Assembly (NCBI RefSeq): GCF_007995095.1
Contig: NZ_VOPY01000001.1
Coordinates: forward strand, 645,001 to 709,000
Reading direction: 5' to 3'
Origin: Flavisphingopyxis soli
GTDB lineage: Bacteria; Pseudomonadota; Alphaproteobacteria; Sphingomonadales; Sphingomonadaceae
Length of the DNA stretch: 64,000 nt
How positions within the stretch are numbered: the stretch's first letter is position 1; each line of letters begins with the position of its first letter. The position numbers and the translations under genes were made by a program. The notes beneath the pieces were generated by a model that saw only the letters and a list, made by a program, of their open reading frames with translations, did no database searches and was not told the DNA's origin. Positions 47,535 to 60,971 of the stretch are shown here, piece by piece.

Positions 47535-49682
47535 CTACAGGCTGATTCGCGCGCTGATGCGGATATCGCGGCCGGACAGCGGGGCGAAGTCCTTGAGGTA
47601 TGACGAATGGCGGCGCGCATCGACGTCGAAGATGTTGTTCGCCGACAGTGCGAGCGTGACCGGCCGATCGCTTCCCCATGGACGCCAGTTGGCCTCTATA
47701 TTGGTCAGCGTATAGCCTGCGGTCGGGGTCTCGAAATCGGCGATGCGGGTCTGCTTGTCGACCCATTCGACCTCGCCGCGCAGGTCGAATCTGGGCGCGT
47801 TGAAGGCAATGCCGCCGAGCAAACGCAGCGGCGGGATGCGCGGCGCGGTGCCGACGCCGTCGATCGGATTGCGAACGAGGTCGGCAAGCCCGTCGAGCGA
47901 TACGCGGCTGTCGCCGAAGCGCGCCACGACCGCCGACGCCTGCGCCTCGAAGCCGTAAAGCCGGGCGTTGCCTTGCGTGTTCTTAAAGACCGGCAGGCCG
48001 TCGATCACCGCGCCGGTTTGCGCGTCGTAGACGAAGTTCGAAAACCAGGTGTGATAGGCCGACAGTTCGAAATGGTAATCGTCGGTGCCGCCGCGCAGCA
48101 GCGCCTCGATCCCCCAGCTTTTTTCGACCTTCAGGCCGGGATTGCCGATTTCATATGTCTGGGTGCCGGCGTGCGGGCCGTTGGCGAACAGCTCTTCGGC
48201 TGCCGGCGCGCGTTCGTCGCGCGACAGGTTGAGGCCGATCCGCCAGTCGGGTGTGACGGCGTATGACGCGCCGAGCGAGGCCGACAGCGTCTCGAAACGC
48301 TTCGTGCCGTCGAAGAACTGCAGTTGCGTCGCGGTCGGCTGCGAAGCGAGGGTGACATGTTCGAAGCGCGCGCCGGCTTCGAGCTTGACCGGATCGAGGT
48401 CGAGCTGCTGGACGCTGAACAGGCTGACATTGGCGGTGGTATTGGCGGGCAGGAAGGCCTCGTCGCCGACGACGTTGAAATCGCGCAGGTTGAAGGCCGC
48501 GCCGCTGGTCCCGGTCCAGCCGCCGCGCAGCGCCTGGACGAGTTCGATCCGCCCTTCCATGCCCTTGTTGTAGAAGGTCGTGCCGACCGCACCGTCGCGG
48601 GCCAGCTCGCTGTGGCGATAATCGGCATAGGCATAGCGCATCGCGATCCGGTCGATCAGCGCGCCGCCCGCGTCGATTTCGGCGCGCGCGTCGATCCGGT
48701 CCTGGGCGAGCGCGAGGCGCGGCGCCTCCTGGTCCTGGCCCGGGCGCGTCGCATAGCGCACCGGGACGCCATAAAGGCTGTCGTAATGGCTGTAGGCGAG
48801 GCCGAAATTGCCGCCGTCGCCGATATAGGCGGCGCTTACTGCCGCGGTCCAGGTCTCGCTCGCGGTATTGGGCAGGCGACCCTTGATAGCGGCGTTGGCG
48901 GCGAAATCGATCGCATCGGGATTGGCGGGATCGGGCGGGCCGAGCAGCGCAGCGGTGGCGAGCGCCTCGCGCCGGGCTTCGGGCGAGAGTGCATAGCCGC
49001 CAATGCGGATGTCGCCGGTCTTGAGATAGCTGCCATCGGCATGAACGACGATGCGGTCGCTGACGGGGACGTCCGCGGCAGCCGCGATCGAGCGCTCGTC
49101 GGCCGCGCTGCCATAGGATGCCAGCGCATCGACATGGATCGGCTCGTCGGGGACGCGCCGGGGAATGCGTTTCGACACGACGTTGACGATCCCGCCGATA
49201 GCGGCCGAACCGTAAAGCAAGGATTGCGGACCGCGCAGGATCTCGACTCGCTCGGCGAGCAGCGGGTCGACGACGACGGCATGGTCGACCGAAGTATTCG
49301 ACACGTCGATCGCGCCGATTCCGTCGGTCAGGACGCGGACGCGCTCACCCTGCAGGCCGCGCAGGATCGGGCGCGAGGCGCTGGGGCCGAACGAGGTTGC
49401 CGAGACGCCGGGCGAATGGGCGAGCGTCTCGCCAAGCGACGGGCGGATCGCCTGCGTCAACTCGGCCTTGTCGAGCTGATCGACGCCCGACAGAAAATCG
49501 GGTCGCGCGCCGGCCTTGCCGACGACGACGATGGCCGGACCGTTGTCATGAAAGTCGCCTTTGACAGCAGGTGCGTCGCCGGGTGCCTGTGCAGCGGCAC
49601 CCTCAGTTTGCGCCAAGACAGCGGTGGGAAGCGACAGGGCAATGGCGAGGGCGAGAGTCGAACTCAGAGGCTTGGCGTACAT
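47535..49682 (-). CDS. ZnuD-like TonB-dependent receptor, probable zinc uptake
   Basis: A 715-residue receptor with a signal peptide (cleavage near VLAQ) and a TonB box-like AIVVVGKAG. The plug shows SRPILRGLQGERVRVLTDG and VEILRGPQSLLYGSAAIGGI, and the barrel ends IRISARISL. The plug motifs RGLQGERVRVL and SVDHAVVVDPLLAERVEI resemble ZnuD-type zinc receptors. A Zur-box-like palindrome 51 bases before the start supports zinc control. The specificity is inferred from these two lines. Confidence 0.88.
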   Translation of the reverse strand: MYAKPLSSTLALAIALSLPTAVLAQTEGAAAQAPGDAPAVKGDFHDNGPAIVVVGKAGARPDFLSGVDQLDKAELTQAIRPSLGETLAHSPGVSATSFGPSASRPILRGLQGERVRVLTDGIGAIDVSNTSVDHAVVVDPLLAERVEILRGPQSLLYGSAAIGGIVNVVSKRIPRRVPDEPIHVDALASYGSAADERSIAAAADVPVSDRIVVHADGSYLKTGDIRIGGYALSPEARREALATAALLGPPDPANPDAIDFAANAAIKGRLPNTASETWTAAVSAAYIGDGGNFGLAYSHYDSLYGVPVRYATRPGQDQEAPRLALAQDRIDARAEIDAGGALIDRIAMRYAYADYRHSELARDGAVGTTFYNKGMEGRIELVQALRGGWTGTSGAAFNLRDFNVVGDEAFLPANTTANVSLFSVQQLDLDPVKLEAGARFEHVTLASQPTATQLQFFDGTKRFETLSASLGASYAVTPDWRIGLNLSRDERAPAAEELFANGPHAGTQTYEIGNPGLKVEKSWGIEALLRGGTDDYHFELSAYHTWFSNFVYDAQTGAVIDGLPVFKNTQGNARLYGFEAQASAVVARFGDSRVSLDGLADLVRNPIDGVGTAPRIPPLRLLGGIAFNAPRFDLRGEVEWVDKQTRIADFETPTAGYTLTNIEANWRPWGSDRPVTLALSANNIFDVDARRHSSYLKDFAPLSGRDIRISARISL

Positions 49683-49732
49683 GGATGTCTTTCGGAAAAG
49701 ATATTGGACGAACGCGCACTAGGCGGAAATAA

Positions 49733-49750
49733 CGAATGTTACAACATCAC
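49733..49750 (-). promoter_or_regulatory. Zur-box-like operator
   Basis: CGAATGTTACAACATCAC contains the inverted core ATGTT-AC-AACAT and matches the alphaproteobacterial Zur pattern GTAATGTTATAACATTAC at 14 of 18 positions. It lies 51 bases before the ZnuD-like receptor. Confidence 0.65.
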
Positions 49751-49883
49751 ATATGACATTTCGGCGGCGCTTCCGCCCGGTTCGTCGAAAGGTCAATCGG
49801 TCGGCACGGCAGGCACAAAAATCATGCCTTGTTAACGCCTCGCGACTACCAATCATGCGATCTATCAAGCGAAAGGACGGCTT

Positions 49884-50531
49884 TTGTCTGCGATCCGGCA
49901 TGAATCCTATGGCCAGCCCCCACCGGGTAATGACGGCGTCGGGGAAGATCGTGCGGCGCCCCGTTTCCGGACTCTTTTGCAATCGGCCCGGCTGATCGGC
50001 GAAAAAAGCCAGTCATTGTGCATCGTTCGTGACGTTTCGGAAACCGGCATGAAGGTGCGGTTGTTCGGTACCGTCGCGGTCGATGATCGCGTCTGCGTCG
50101 AATTCAAGGGCGGCCGGACGGTTTTTGCGAGCGTCAAATGGATCGAAGACCGATTCGCCGGACTGGCGTTCGAAACGCCGATCGATCTGCAGAAGATTTT
50201 CGATACCGCACAGCCCGAATACAGCTATCGCGCACCGCGGCTCGAAATCGATGCCACGGCGACGGTGACGTTCGGCCGGGCGAAGCTGCCGATGACGATC
50301 CTCGACATTTCGACATCGGGTATCAAGCTCTTGGGCGGCGACGCCCTGATCCGCGGTGAGGACGTCACGATCGACATCGAAGGCCTGGTCAGGTCGAACG
50401 CCGTGGTGAAGTGGAAGGCGAGCGATCTCGTCGGGCTCGAACTCGAGCATCCGATTCCGGTCGAGCGTCTCGCCGACTGGGCGAGCAGCCGCGAATTTCG
50501 CCGCAGCCTCAGCGATATGGTTTCGATCTAG
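49884..50531 (+). CDS. Tandem PilZ-domain protein
   Basis: A 215-residue cytoplasmic protein with two PilZ-like beta-barrels. The first has an RAAPRF-type arginine motif near residue 23 and DVSETGMKV; the second has YRAPRL and DISTSGIKL. PilZ domains bind cyclic di-GMP through RxxxR and D/NxSxxG, and both copies keep the D-x-S-x-x-G half while the arginine half is shortened. The start is a TTG at 49884 with AAAGGA upstream; no better start is in frame. It is divergent from the zinc receptor and probably unrelated to it. Confidence 0.82.
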   Translation: MSAIRHESYGQPPPGNDGVGEDRAAPRFRTLLQSARLIGEKSQSLCIVRDVSETGMKVRLFGTVAVDDRVCVEFKGGRTVFASVKWIEDRFAGLAFETPIDLQKIFDTAQPEYSYRAPRLEIDATATVTFGRAKLPMTILDISTSGIKLLGGDALIRGEDVTIDIEGLVRSNAVVKWKASDLVGLELEHPIPVERLADWASSREFRRSLSDMVSI

Positions 50532-50549
50532 CGCTGATTTCCAGGCCGC

Positions 50550-52133
50550 TTAGCGCGCATCGGCGACGATAACCCGCGCGGCGTTATGACCCGGGGCACC
50601 GGTCACACCGCCGCCGGGATGGGATCCCGAACCGCACATGTAGAGACCGGCGACTGGCCCGCGATAATCGGCATGGCCGAGCACGGGGCGCGCCGACCAC
50701 AATTGGTCGAGCGTCATCCGGCCATGGAAGATATCTCCGCCGATCAATCCGAACTTGCGCTCGAGATCGAGCGGCGAGTGGATCTGGCGCGCGATGATCG
50801 AGGCGGTAAAGCCGGGGGCATGGCGCTCGACCGTCGCGACAATCGCATCGGCAGCGGCCTCGCGCTCGTCGTCCCATGACCGACCGTCGGGCAAGGTTGG
50901 TGCAAAATGCTGGCAGAACAGGCTGGCGACGTGTTGGCCAGCCGGGGCGAGGCTGTCGTCGATGATCGACGGGATCAGCATTTCGACGATCGGGTCTTTA
51001 GACCAGCCGTTGAGCTTCGCATCGCAATAGGCGCGGTCCATGTAATCGAGACTCGGCGCCATGACGATGCCCGCGCGCAGATGCTCGCCATCACCGGGCA
51101 GCGCGCTGAAGCTGGGCAGCGCATCGAGCGCGACGTTCATCCGGAAGGTGCCCGATCCGACCGCGAAACCGGCGATGCGGCGACGGAAATCGGCGGGCAG
51201 GTCGGCAGGGTCGAACAATCGTTCGTAGAGCAGCTTCGGCCCGACATTGGCGATGATCCGCGCCGCGCGCTGTTCGCTGCCATCGGCCAGGCGCACCCCG
51301 ACCGCGCGGCCGTTTTCGACCAGGACGCGCGCGACCGGCGCATCGGTGACGATCTCGACGCCTGCGTCTTCACATGCGCGTGCCATCGCCTGCGTGATTG
51401 CCCCCATGCCGCCAACGACATGGCCCCAGCCGCCCTTGGTCCCGTTGGCCTCGCCGAAGACGTGGTGGAGCAGGACATAGGCGCTGCCCGGCGTATCGGG
51501 GCTGGCGTAGTTGCCGACCACCGCATCGAAGCCAAAGGCGGCCTTGACCGGCTCGCTCTCGAACCATTGGTCGAGCAACTGCCGTGCAGATTTGGCGAAC
51601 AGGTCGATCATGTCGCGCTGCGCCTCGATCGGCAACTTGGCGATCGGCCGGCCCTGGCGCCACGCCGCGACCATCGTGCGCCAGCCGCCGCCGATATTGG
51701 GCGGGCATTCGAGCGCGAGTGCGCGCAGCCGGTCGGCGACGCCTTCGAGCATCGCGTAATAGGCGGGCAGGGCTTGCGCATCGGCCTTGGAAAAGCGCGC
51801 GAACTCGGCCTGCGTCGCCGCCAGTCCGCCGCCGAGTTTGAGGTAATCGCCGTCGGGCAGCGGCAGGAAATTCGCGATCGGCCGCTCGATCACGCGATAG
51901 CCGTGGCGTTCGAGCGCCATGTCGGCGATCACCCTGGGCTGAAGCAGGCTAACGGTATAGCTCGCGGTCGAGTTGCGGAAACCGGGATGGAATTCCTCGG
52001 TCACCGCCGCCCCGCCGACGATCGATCGCGCTTCCAGAATACGCACGCGCAGTCCCGCGCGCGCGAGATAATGGCCGCAAACCAATCCGTTATGCCCGCC
52101 ACCGACAATGATTGCGTCGGGCGTGCCCGTCAT
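50550..52133 (-). CDS. CrtI-like NAD(P)/FAD-dependent oxidoreductase
   Basis: A 527-residue flavoprotein of the phytoene-desaturase-like superfamily (PYROXD2 type). The N-terminal dinucleotide motif IIVGGGHNGLVCGHYLARAG and the C-terminal FAD segment MCGSGSHPGGGVTGAPGHNA are characteristic. Between them is a substrate domain with GSAYVLLHHVFGEANG. ATG 52133 is chosen because CAGGGA lies about nine bases upstream; ATG 52142 and TTG 52151 also fit. It follows the amidohydrolase stop at once, so the two may be co-transcribed. No carotenoid genes are nearby, so its substrate is open. Confidence 0.87.
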   Translation of the reverse strand: MTGTPDAIIVGGGHNGLVCGHYLARAGLRVRILEARSIVGGAAVTEEFHPGFRNSTASYTVSLLQPRVIADMALERHGYRVIERPIANFLPLPDGDYLKLGGGLAATQAEFARFSKADAQALPAYYAMLEGVADRLRALALECPPNIGGGWRTMVAAWRQGRPIAKLPIEAQRDMIDLFAKSARQLLDQWFESEPVKAAFGFDAVVGNYASPDTPGSAYVLLHHVFGEANGTKGGWGHVVGGMGAITQAMARACEDAGVEIVTDAPVARVLVENGRAVGVRLADGSEQRAARIIANVGPKLLYERLFDPADLPADFRRRIAGFAVGSGTFRMNVALDALPSFSALPGDGEHLRAGIVMAPSLDYMDRAYCDAKLNGWSKDPIVEMLIPSIIDDSLAPAGQHVASLFCQHFAPTLPDGRSWDDEREAAADAIVATVERHAPGFTASIIARQIHSPLDLERKFGLIGGDIFHGRMTLDQLWSARPVLGHADYRGPVAGLYMCGSGSHPGGGVTGAPGHNAARVIVADAR

Positions 52134-52151
52134 AGCAGTCATCCCTGCCAA

Positions 52152-55589
<3,438 letters not shown>

Positions 55590-55702
55590 AGAATTTCCCC
55601 TGGGATATGATTTGCGTTTGCCGGACATAGTGGCAGCCAAAACGAGGCGCGCAAGGAAATTGCGTCTCGCGCCGACGCGCACGACGCGCTACCACGCGCG
55701 CC

Positions 55703-57082
55703 ATGGCGATTAGCGTATTTGAACTGTTCAAGATCGGCGTGGGCCCTTCGAGCTCGCACACCACCGGGCCGATGGTCGCGGCCGGGCGTTTTGGCGCATG
55801 GCTCGCAGAAAACGGGTTCAGCGATCGCGTCGCGCATCTCGTGGTCGATTTCTACGGCTCGCTCGCGCTGACCGGCAAGGGCCATGCATCGGACACCGCG
55901 GTCGCCGCCGGGCTCGCCGGCGAGCGTCCCGATACGACGAGCGGTGAAGCGATCGCAGGCCATTGGGCGCGCGCCAATGCCGAGGGGCTGTTGCCGCTGA
56001 TGGGCGGGCGCGACGTCGCCTTCCATCCGGCGCGCGACATCCGTTTCAACACGCGCCAGAAACAGAAATATCACAGCAATGCGATGGCGTTCGAAGCGTT
56101 CGATCACGACGGCTCCAGCCTCGTGCGGCGCGCCTATTATTCGATCGGCGGCGGCTTTGTCGTCAACGAGGACGAGATCGACGACGCAACCAGCGGCGCT
56201 GCGACCGATGTGCCCGTCCCGTACGATTTCTGCTCGGGCGAAAAGCTGCTCGCGATCGGCGAGCGCGAGGGGCTGAGCTTTGCCGAAATCGTCATGGCGA
56301 ACGAGCGTGCACGCGATCCCGACGGCGATATCGAGGCACGGCTCGACCATGTCGCCGCAGCGATGGCGGCCTCGATCGATCGCGGCTGTTGCTCGGGCGG
56401 CATCCTCCCCGGCGGGCTCAACGTCAAACGGCGTGCGCCTCAGATCGCCGACGATCTCGACGAAAAGCGGCTGCGCCGTGCCAACGATCCGATGGCCGCG
56501 ATGGACTGGATCAACCTGTGGGCGATGGCGGTCAACGAGGAGAACGCGGCGGGCGGGCAGGTCGTCACCGCGCCGACCAATGGCGCGGCGGGGATCATCC
56601 CCGCGGTGATCCGCCTGTACGAGAAATTCTACGATGGTGACAAAGCAGGCGTGCGCACTTTCCTGCTCACCGCCGGCGCGATCGGCGCGCTCTACAAACG
56701 CAATGCGAGCATTTCGGGCGCCGAGGTCGGCTGCCAGGGCGAGGTCGGCGTCGCCTGCTCGATGGCCGCCGCGGGGCTCGCCGCCGCGCTCGGCGCGAGC
56801 AATGCGCAGATCGAAAATGCCGCCGAGATCGGCATGGAGCATAATCTCGGCCTGACCTGCGATCCGATCGGCGGGCTCGTGCAGATCCCGTGCATCGAGC
56901 GCAATGCGATGGGCGCGGTCAAGGCGATCGACGCTGCGCGCATTGCGATGATCGGCGACGGCACGCACATGGTCAGCCTCGACAAGGTCATCGCGACAAT
57001 GTTCGCCACCGGGCGCGACATGCGATCGAAATACAAGGAAACGTCGAAGGGCGGCTTGGCGGTGAGCGTGGTCGAGTGTTGA
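55703..57082 (+). CDS. sdaA: L-serine ammonia-lyase (single-chain, Fe-S)
   Basis: A 459-residue enzyme that deaminates L-serine to pyruvate and ammonia. The N-terminal beta-domain begins [20 protein letters not shown]. The C-terminal alpha-domain carries the iron-sulfur cysteines in [31 protein letters not shown] and [19 protein letters not shown]. Length and single-chain layout are normal. It is preceded by the divergent amidohydrolase gene and followed by a REP-like inverted repeat. Confidence 0.96.
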   Translation: MAISVFELFKIGVGPSSSHTTGPMVAAGRFGAWLAENGFSDRVAHLVVDFYGSLALTGKGHASDTAVAAGLAGERPDTTSGEAIAGHWARANAEGLLPLMGGRDVAFHPARDIRFNTRQKQKYHSNAMAFEAFDHDGSSLVRRAYYSIGGGFVVNEDEIDDATSGAATDVPVPYDFCSGEKLLAIGEREGLSFAEIVMANERARDPDGDIEARLDHVAAAMAASIDRGCCSGGILPGGLNVKRRAPQIADDLDEKRLRRANDPMAAMDWINLWAMAVNEENAAGGQVVTAPTNGAAGIIPAVIRLYEKFYDGDKAGVRTFLLTAGAIGALYKRNASISGAEVGCQGEVGVACSMAAAGLAAALGASNAQIENAAEIGMEHNLGLTCDPIGGLVQIPCIERNAMGAVKAIDAARIAMIGDGTHMVSLDKVIATMFATGRDMRSKYKETSKGGLAVSVVEC

Positions 57083-57124
57083 TTGCACTGACAATGCCGT
57101 GCAACCGTCGCCTACCTCCACACC

Positions 57125-57207
57125 GCTCACCCTGAGCCTGTCGAAGGGCTTTGAATATCCCGCACTTGCCCCGCGCACCCAATGCTTCGACAAGCTCAGC
57201 CTGAGCG
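57125..57207. repeat. REP-like inverted pair
   Basis: GCTCACCCTGAGCCTGTCGA (from 57125) is faced by CTTCGACAAGCTCAGCCTGA (from 57185), separated by about 35 bases. The unit CTGAGCYTGTCGAAG is a well-known abundant extragenic palindrome in sphingomonads and related bacteria. It lies between sdaA and frmA. Confidence 0.85.
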
Positions 57208-57246
57208 CGAGTGCAAAGCCAGGAATCACTAAAGGACGTCTATCCC

Positions 57247-58353
57247 ATGAAAACGCGTGCCGCCGTTGCCTTCGAAGCCAAGCAACCGCTCGAGATCGTC
57301 GAACTCGATCTCGAAGGGCCCAAGGCGGGCGAGGTGCTCGTCGAGATCATGGCGACGGGCATTTGCCATACCGATGCCTACACACTCGACGGGCTCGATA
57401 GCGAAGGCCTGTTCCCCAGCGTGCTCGGCCACGAAGGCGCCGGGATCGTGCGCGAAATCGGTGCGGGCGTGACCAGCGTCGTGCCCGGCGACCATGTCAT
57501 CCCGCTTTACACGCCCGAATGTCGCCAGTGCAAAATGTGTCTCTCGGGCAAGACCAACCTGTGCAGCGCGATCCGCGAGACGCAAGGGCGCGGGGTGATG
57601 CCCGACGGCACGTCGCGCTTTTCGTACAAGGGCGAGACGATCTTCCATTACATGGGCTGTTCGACCTTTTCGAACTTCACCGTCCTGCCCGAAATTGCGG
57701 TGGCCAATATCCGCAAGGACGCGCCGTTCCAGCCCGCCTGCTATATCGGTTGCGGCGTCACGACGGGGGTCGGTGCAGTGATCAATACCGCCGACGTGCG
57801 CCCCGGCGACAATGTCGTCGTCTTCGGCCTCGGCGGGATCGGCCTGAACGTTATCCAGGGCGCGCGGCTGGCGGGTGCGGGACGGATCGTCGGCGTCGAT
57901 CTCAACGGCGACAAGGAAGACTGGGGCCGCAAGTTCGGCATGACCGACTTCGTCAATCCGAATGAAGTCGGCGACGTCGTCGCGCACCTCGTCGCGATGC
58001 TCGACGGCGGCGCCGATTACAGCTTCGACTGCACCGGTAACACGACCGTCATGCGCCAAGCGCTCGAATGCTGCCACAAGGGCTGGGGGACGAGCATCGT
58101 CATCGGCGTCGCCGAGGCGGGCAAGGAAATCGCGACGCGCCCGTTCCAGCTCGTCACCGGGCGCAACTGGCGCGGAACCGCGTTCGGCGGTGCGCGCGGA
58201 CGAACCGACGTGCCCAAGATCGTCGACTGGTATATGGACGGCAAGATCGAGATCGACCCGATGATCACCCACGTCCTCTCGCTCGACGAGATCAACAAGG
58301 GTTTCGACCTGATGCACGCCGGCGAGAGCATCCGCTCCGTCGTGGTTTACTGA
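57247..58353 (+). CDS. frmA: S-(hydroxymethyl)glutathione dehydrogenase (class III alcohol dehydrogenase)
   Basis: A 368-residue zinc, NAD+-dependent enzyme that oxidises S-hydroxymethylglutathione to S-formylglutathione in formaldehyde detoxification; it also acts as GSNO reductase. Catalytic zinc ligands are Cys40 (GICHTDAY), His62-Glu63 (GHEGAG) and Cys169 (YIGCGVTTG). Structural zinc cysteines are 92, 95, 98 and 106 ([16 protein letters not shown]). The NAD motif is GLGGIG. It starts the run frmA-VOC-membrane protein-fghA; the partner hydrolase lies 1.7 kb downstream. Confidence 0.96.
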   Translation: MKTRAAVAFEAKQPLEIVELDLEGPKAGEVLVEIMATGICHTDAYTLDGLDSEGLFPSVLGHEGAGIVREIGAGVTSVVPGDHVIPLYTPECRQCKMCLSGKTNLCSAIRETQGRGVMPDGTSRFSYKGETIFHYMGCSTFSNFTVLPEIAVANIRKDAPFQPACYIGCGVTTGVGAVINTADVRPGDNVVVFGLGGIGLNVIQGARLAGAGRIVGVDLNGDKEDWGRKFGMTDFVNPNEVGDVVAHLVAMLDGGADYSFDCTGNTTVMRQALECCHKGWGTSIVIGVAEAGKEIATRPFQLVTGRNWRGTAFGGARGRTDVPKIVDWYMDGKIEIDPMITHVLSLDEINKGFDLMHAGESIRSVVVY

Positions 58354-58367
58354 AGAAGGAAGCGCCA

Positions 58368-58745
58368 ATGTTCAGCCATATGATGGTCGGTTCGAACGAC
58401 ATTGATCGTTCGAAAAAATTCTACGACGCGATTTTCGCCGCGATGGACGCCAAGCCGGGGGTGATCGATCCCAAGGGCCGGATCGCCTATCGCCATAACG
58501 GCGCATCGTTCCTCGTCACCCCGCCGATCGACGGCAAGCCCGCGACGCACGGCAACGGCTGTACGATCGGTTTCGCGATGGAGCCCGAACAGGCCGACGC
58601 GTGGGAGAAGGCCGGCGTCGCCAATGGCGGCACCGCGATCGAGGATCCCCCGGGCATTCGCGAAGGCGGCGGCGTTCAGCTGTATCTCGCCTATCTGCGC
58701 GATCCCGACGGCAACAAGTTGTGCGCCCTCAAACGGGTCGCGTGA
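58368..58745 (+). CDS. VOC family (glyoxalase-fold) protein
   Basis: A 125-residue single-domain protein of the vicinal-oxygen-chelate superfamily, with HMMVGSNDIDRSKKFYDAIF at the start and YLAYLRDPDGNKLCALKRV at the end. A His (HMMVGS) is present, but the usual metal Glu near the end is replaced (DGNKLCA). It starts 14 bases after frmA with AAGGAAG upstream, so it is co-transcribed with formaldehyde-detoxification genes. Activity toward glutathione adducts is a guess from that context. Confidence 0.88.
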   Translation: MFSHMMVGSNDIDRSKKFYDAIFAAMDAKPGVIDPKGRIAYRHNGASFLVTPPIDGKPATHGNGCTIGFAMEPEQADAWEKAGVANGGTAIEDPPGIREGGGVQLYLAYLRDPDGNKLCALKRVA

Positions 58746-58773
58746 TCGCGATTCGGGCACGATCGACGCGCCG

Positions 58774-60033
58774 ATGATTTCCGGTCTCGAACCGTGGGCC
58801 GACCAAGCGGTCCGCCTCGGTGCGGGGCTGGCGATCGGCGCGCTCGTCGGGATCGAGCGCGGTTTCAGCCTGCGCAAGGAGCGCGACGGTACGCGCGTTG
58901 CGGGCGTGCGAACCTTCACCTTGATGGGGCTGGTCGGCGCAATCGCCGGTCTCGTCGGGGCGGCCCAGCCAATCGTTGCCGGGGCCCTGGTCGCCGGCCT
59001 CGTCGCGGCGCTGGCGTTCGCTTACGCACCCCAGCTCAAGACGCGCGCCGATGCGACCAGCCCGGTTGCCGCGATGGCCACGATAGCGGCGTCCTTTCTC
59101 GCCGGAAGCGGCGAGATCGGGCTGGCGTTGGCGGCGAGCGCGATCGTCGTCGTCATTCTCGCGCTGCGCGAGGACTTGCACGGCTTCGTCGCGCGGCTCG
59201 ATGAAAAGGATATTCGCGCGCTCGCGCGCTATGCGGTGATCGCGCTGGCGGTGCTGCCGTTCCTGCCCAATCGCAACATGGGCCCTTACGATGCGTGGAA
59301 CCCGGCGCATCTATGGTGGGTCGTGATCCTCGTGACGGGTTTTTCGTTCATCGGTTATGTCGCCAACCGCGTCTTCGGTGCCAAGCGCGGGACGATCGCG
59401 ACCGCGGTCATCGGCGGCGCCTACAGCTCGACCGCAGTGACCCAGTCGCTCGCGCAGCGGCTGGGCGCGGGCGAGGGCGGTAGCGCCGAGCCAGCGGGCA
59501 TCGCGCTGGCGACTGCGGTCATGTATCTGCGCGTCATTGTCCTTGTCGCCGTGCTCGCGCCGCGGATGCTGTTGCCCTTCGCGATCGTTATTTCACCCGC
59601 GCTCATCGTCGCATGGGTTGCGGGCATCTGGCTCTATCGTCGCGCCGAGAAAAGCGAGGGCGGTGCCCCTCCCGGCAATCCGATCGCGCTCGTCCCCGCG
59701 CTTGGCTTCCTAGCCTTCGTCGCCATCGCGGCGGTCGGCGCACGCTGGGCCGAAAGCCAGTTCGGCGAACAGGGGATCGCGCTGCTGCTGTTCCTGATGG
59801 GATCGATGGACGTCGATGCCTCGATCGTCACCGCGGGAGGATTGCGCCCCGAAGCGATCGGTGCGGCCTTGGCAGCGATCGCGATCGGCGGCACGGTGGT
59901 TGCCAACATGGCGGTGAAGATCGGTGTGACGCTCGCTTATGCGCGCGGCAAGGGGCGCAGCGCCGCGATCGCGCTGACCGCAAGCACGCTGGTCCTGATC
60001 GCCAGCCTGGCGGTCGGCTGGACGCAATTATGA
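58774..60033 (+). CDS. MgtC/SapB and DUF4010 domain membrane protein
   Basis: A 419-residue integral membrane protein with about twelve hydrophobic segments. The N-terminal part matches the MgtC/SapB pattern (GLAIGALVGIERGFSLRKER, TRVAGVRTFTLMGLVGAIA). The rest matches DUF4010 (GGAYSSTAVTQSLAQR, LLLFLMGSMDVDASIVT). The function of this full-length class is not established; transport or stress roles are proposed for relatives. It sits between frmA/VOC and fghA, 28 bases after the VOC stop, probably in the same operon. Confidence 0.88.
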   Translation: MISGLEPWADQAVRLGAGLAIGALVGIERGFSLRKERDGTRVAGVRTFTLMGLVGAIAGLVGAAQPIVAGALVAGLVAALAFAYAPQLKTRADATSPVAAMATIAASFLAGSGEIGLALAASAIVVVILALREDLHGFVARLDEKDIRALARYAVIALAVLPFLPNRNMGPYDAWNPAHLWWVVILVTGFSFIGYVANRVFGAKRGTIATAVIGGAYSSTAVTQSLAQRLGAGEGGSAEPAGIALATAVMYLRVIVLVAVLAPRMLLPFAIVISPALIVAWVAGIWLYRRAEKSEGGAPPGNPIALVPALGFLAFVAIAAVGARWAESQFGEQGIALLLFLMGSMDVDASIVTAGGLRPEAIGAALAAIAIGGTVVANMAVKIGVTLAYARGKGRSAAIALTASTLVLIASLAVGWTQL

Positions 60034-60047
60034 TGGGACGGGAATCG

Positions 60048-60884
60048 ATGATCGAAACGCTGAGCGAGACGAAAAGCCATAGCGGGATCCAGGGCGTCTA
60101 TCGCCACGAAAGCAAGACCACCGGCACGCCGATGACCTTTTCGGTGTTCGTTCCGGACCATCGGCCCACGCATAAGCTTCCCGTCCTGACCTATCTCTCG
60201 GGCCTCACCTGCGATCATTCGAATGTTACCGAAAAGGGCGAATTTCGGGCAGCATGTGCGCAGTACGGCATCGTCTTCGTCGCCCCCGACACCAGCCCGC
60301 GCGGCGCTGGCGTGGCCGATGCCGAGGGCTACGATATCGGTCAGGGTGCAGGCTTCTACGTCGATGCGACCGAGCCGCCCTGGTCACAGCATTTCCGCAT
60401 GCGCAGCTATATCGAGGACGAACTGCCCGCGCTGATCGCGGCGCATTTTCCCGTCGATGGCGCGCGGCAATCGATCATGGGCCATTCGATGGGCGGGCAC
60501 GGCGCGCTGACGATCGGCCTGCGCAATCCCGGTCGCTATCGCTCGATCAGTGCGCTCGCGCCGATCGTCGCGCCGTCGCAGGTTCCCTGGGGACACAAGG
60601 CGCTCGGTGCCTATCTCGGCGACGATCGCGATGCCTGGCGCGCGTATGACGCGGTTGCCTTGATCGAAGACCGGGCGCGGGTGGACGAGTTGTTGGTCGA
60701 CCAGGGCAGCGCCGACCAGTTCCTTGACGAGCAGCTGCGTCCCGGACTGCTGCGCGAGGCGTGCGAACGGGCGGGGATCGCGCTGACGCTCACCCTGCAA
60801 GAAGGCTATGATCACAGTTACTATTTCATCTCGACCTTCATGGCCGAGCATGTCGCCTGGCACGCGGCGCGCCTGAACGTCTGA
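60048..60884 (+). CDS. fghA: S-formylglutathione hydrolase
   Basis: A 278-residue esterase-D-type alpha/beta hydrolase that splits S-formylglutathione into formate and glutathione, the second step after FrmA. The triad is Ser147 (MGHSMGGHGAL), Asp223 (DQGSADQFL) and His256 (EGYDHSYYF); the entry SGLTCDHSNVTEKG is also typical. ATG 60048 is preferred, with GGGACGGGA upstream; an ATG at 60033 is in frame. Together with frmA it completes the glutathione pathway in this window. Confidence 0.96.
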   Translation: MIETLSETKSHSGIQGVYRHESKTTGTPMTFSVFVPDHRPTHKLPVLTYLSGLTCDHSNVTEKGEFRAACAQYGIVFVAPDTSPRGAGVADAEGYDIGQGAGFYVDATEPPWSQHFRMRSYIEDELPALIAAHFPVDGARQSIMGHSMGGHGALTIGLRNPGRYRSISALAPIVAPSQVPWGHKALGAYLGDDRDAWRAYDAVALIEDRARVDELLVDQGSADQFLDEQLRPGLLREACERAGIALTLTLQEGYDHSYYFISTFMAEHVAWHAARLNV

Positions 60885-60892
60885 GCGGCACG

Positions 60893-60922
60893 AAAAAGGG
60901 GCGGCGAATTGCTCCGCCGCCC
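60893..60922 (-). terminator. Rho-independent terminator for the leftward exported-protein gene
   Basis: GGGCGGCG (60899-60906) pairs with CGCCGCCC (60915-60922). Read on the minus strand the hairpin is followed by a run of T, so it ends transcription of the gene at 60972-61643, in the gap between convergent genes. Confidence 0.8.
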
Positions 60923-60971
60923 AGCTTGCCATGCTTGATGTCTTTTGGCGACCCAGCTCGATCGACCAGGC

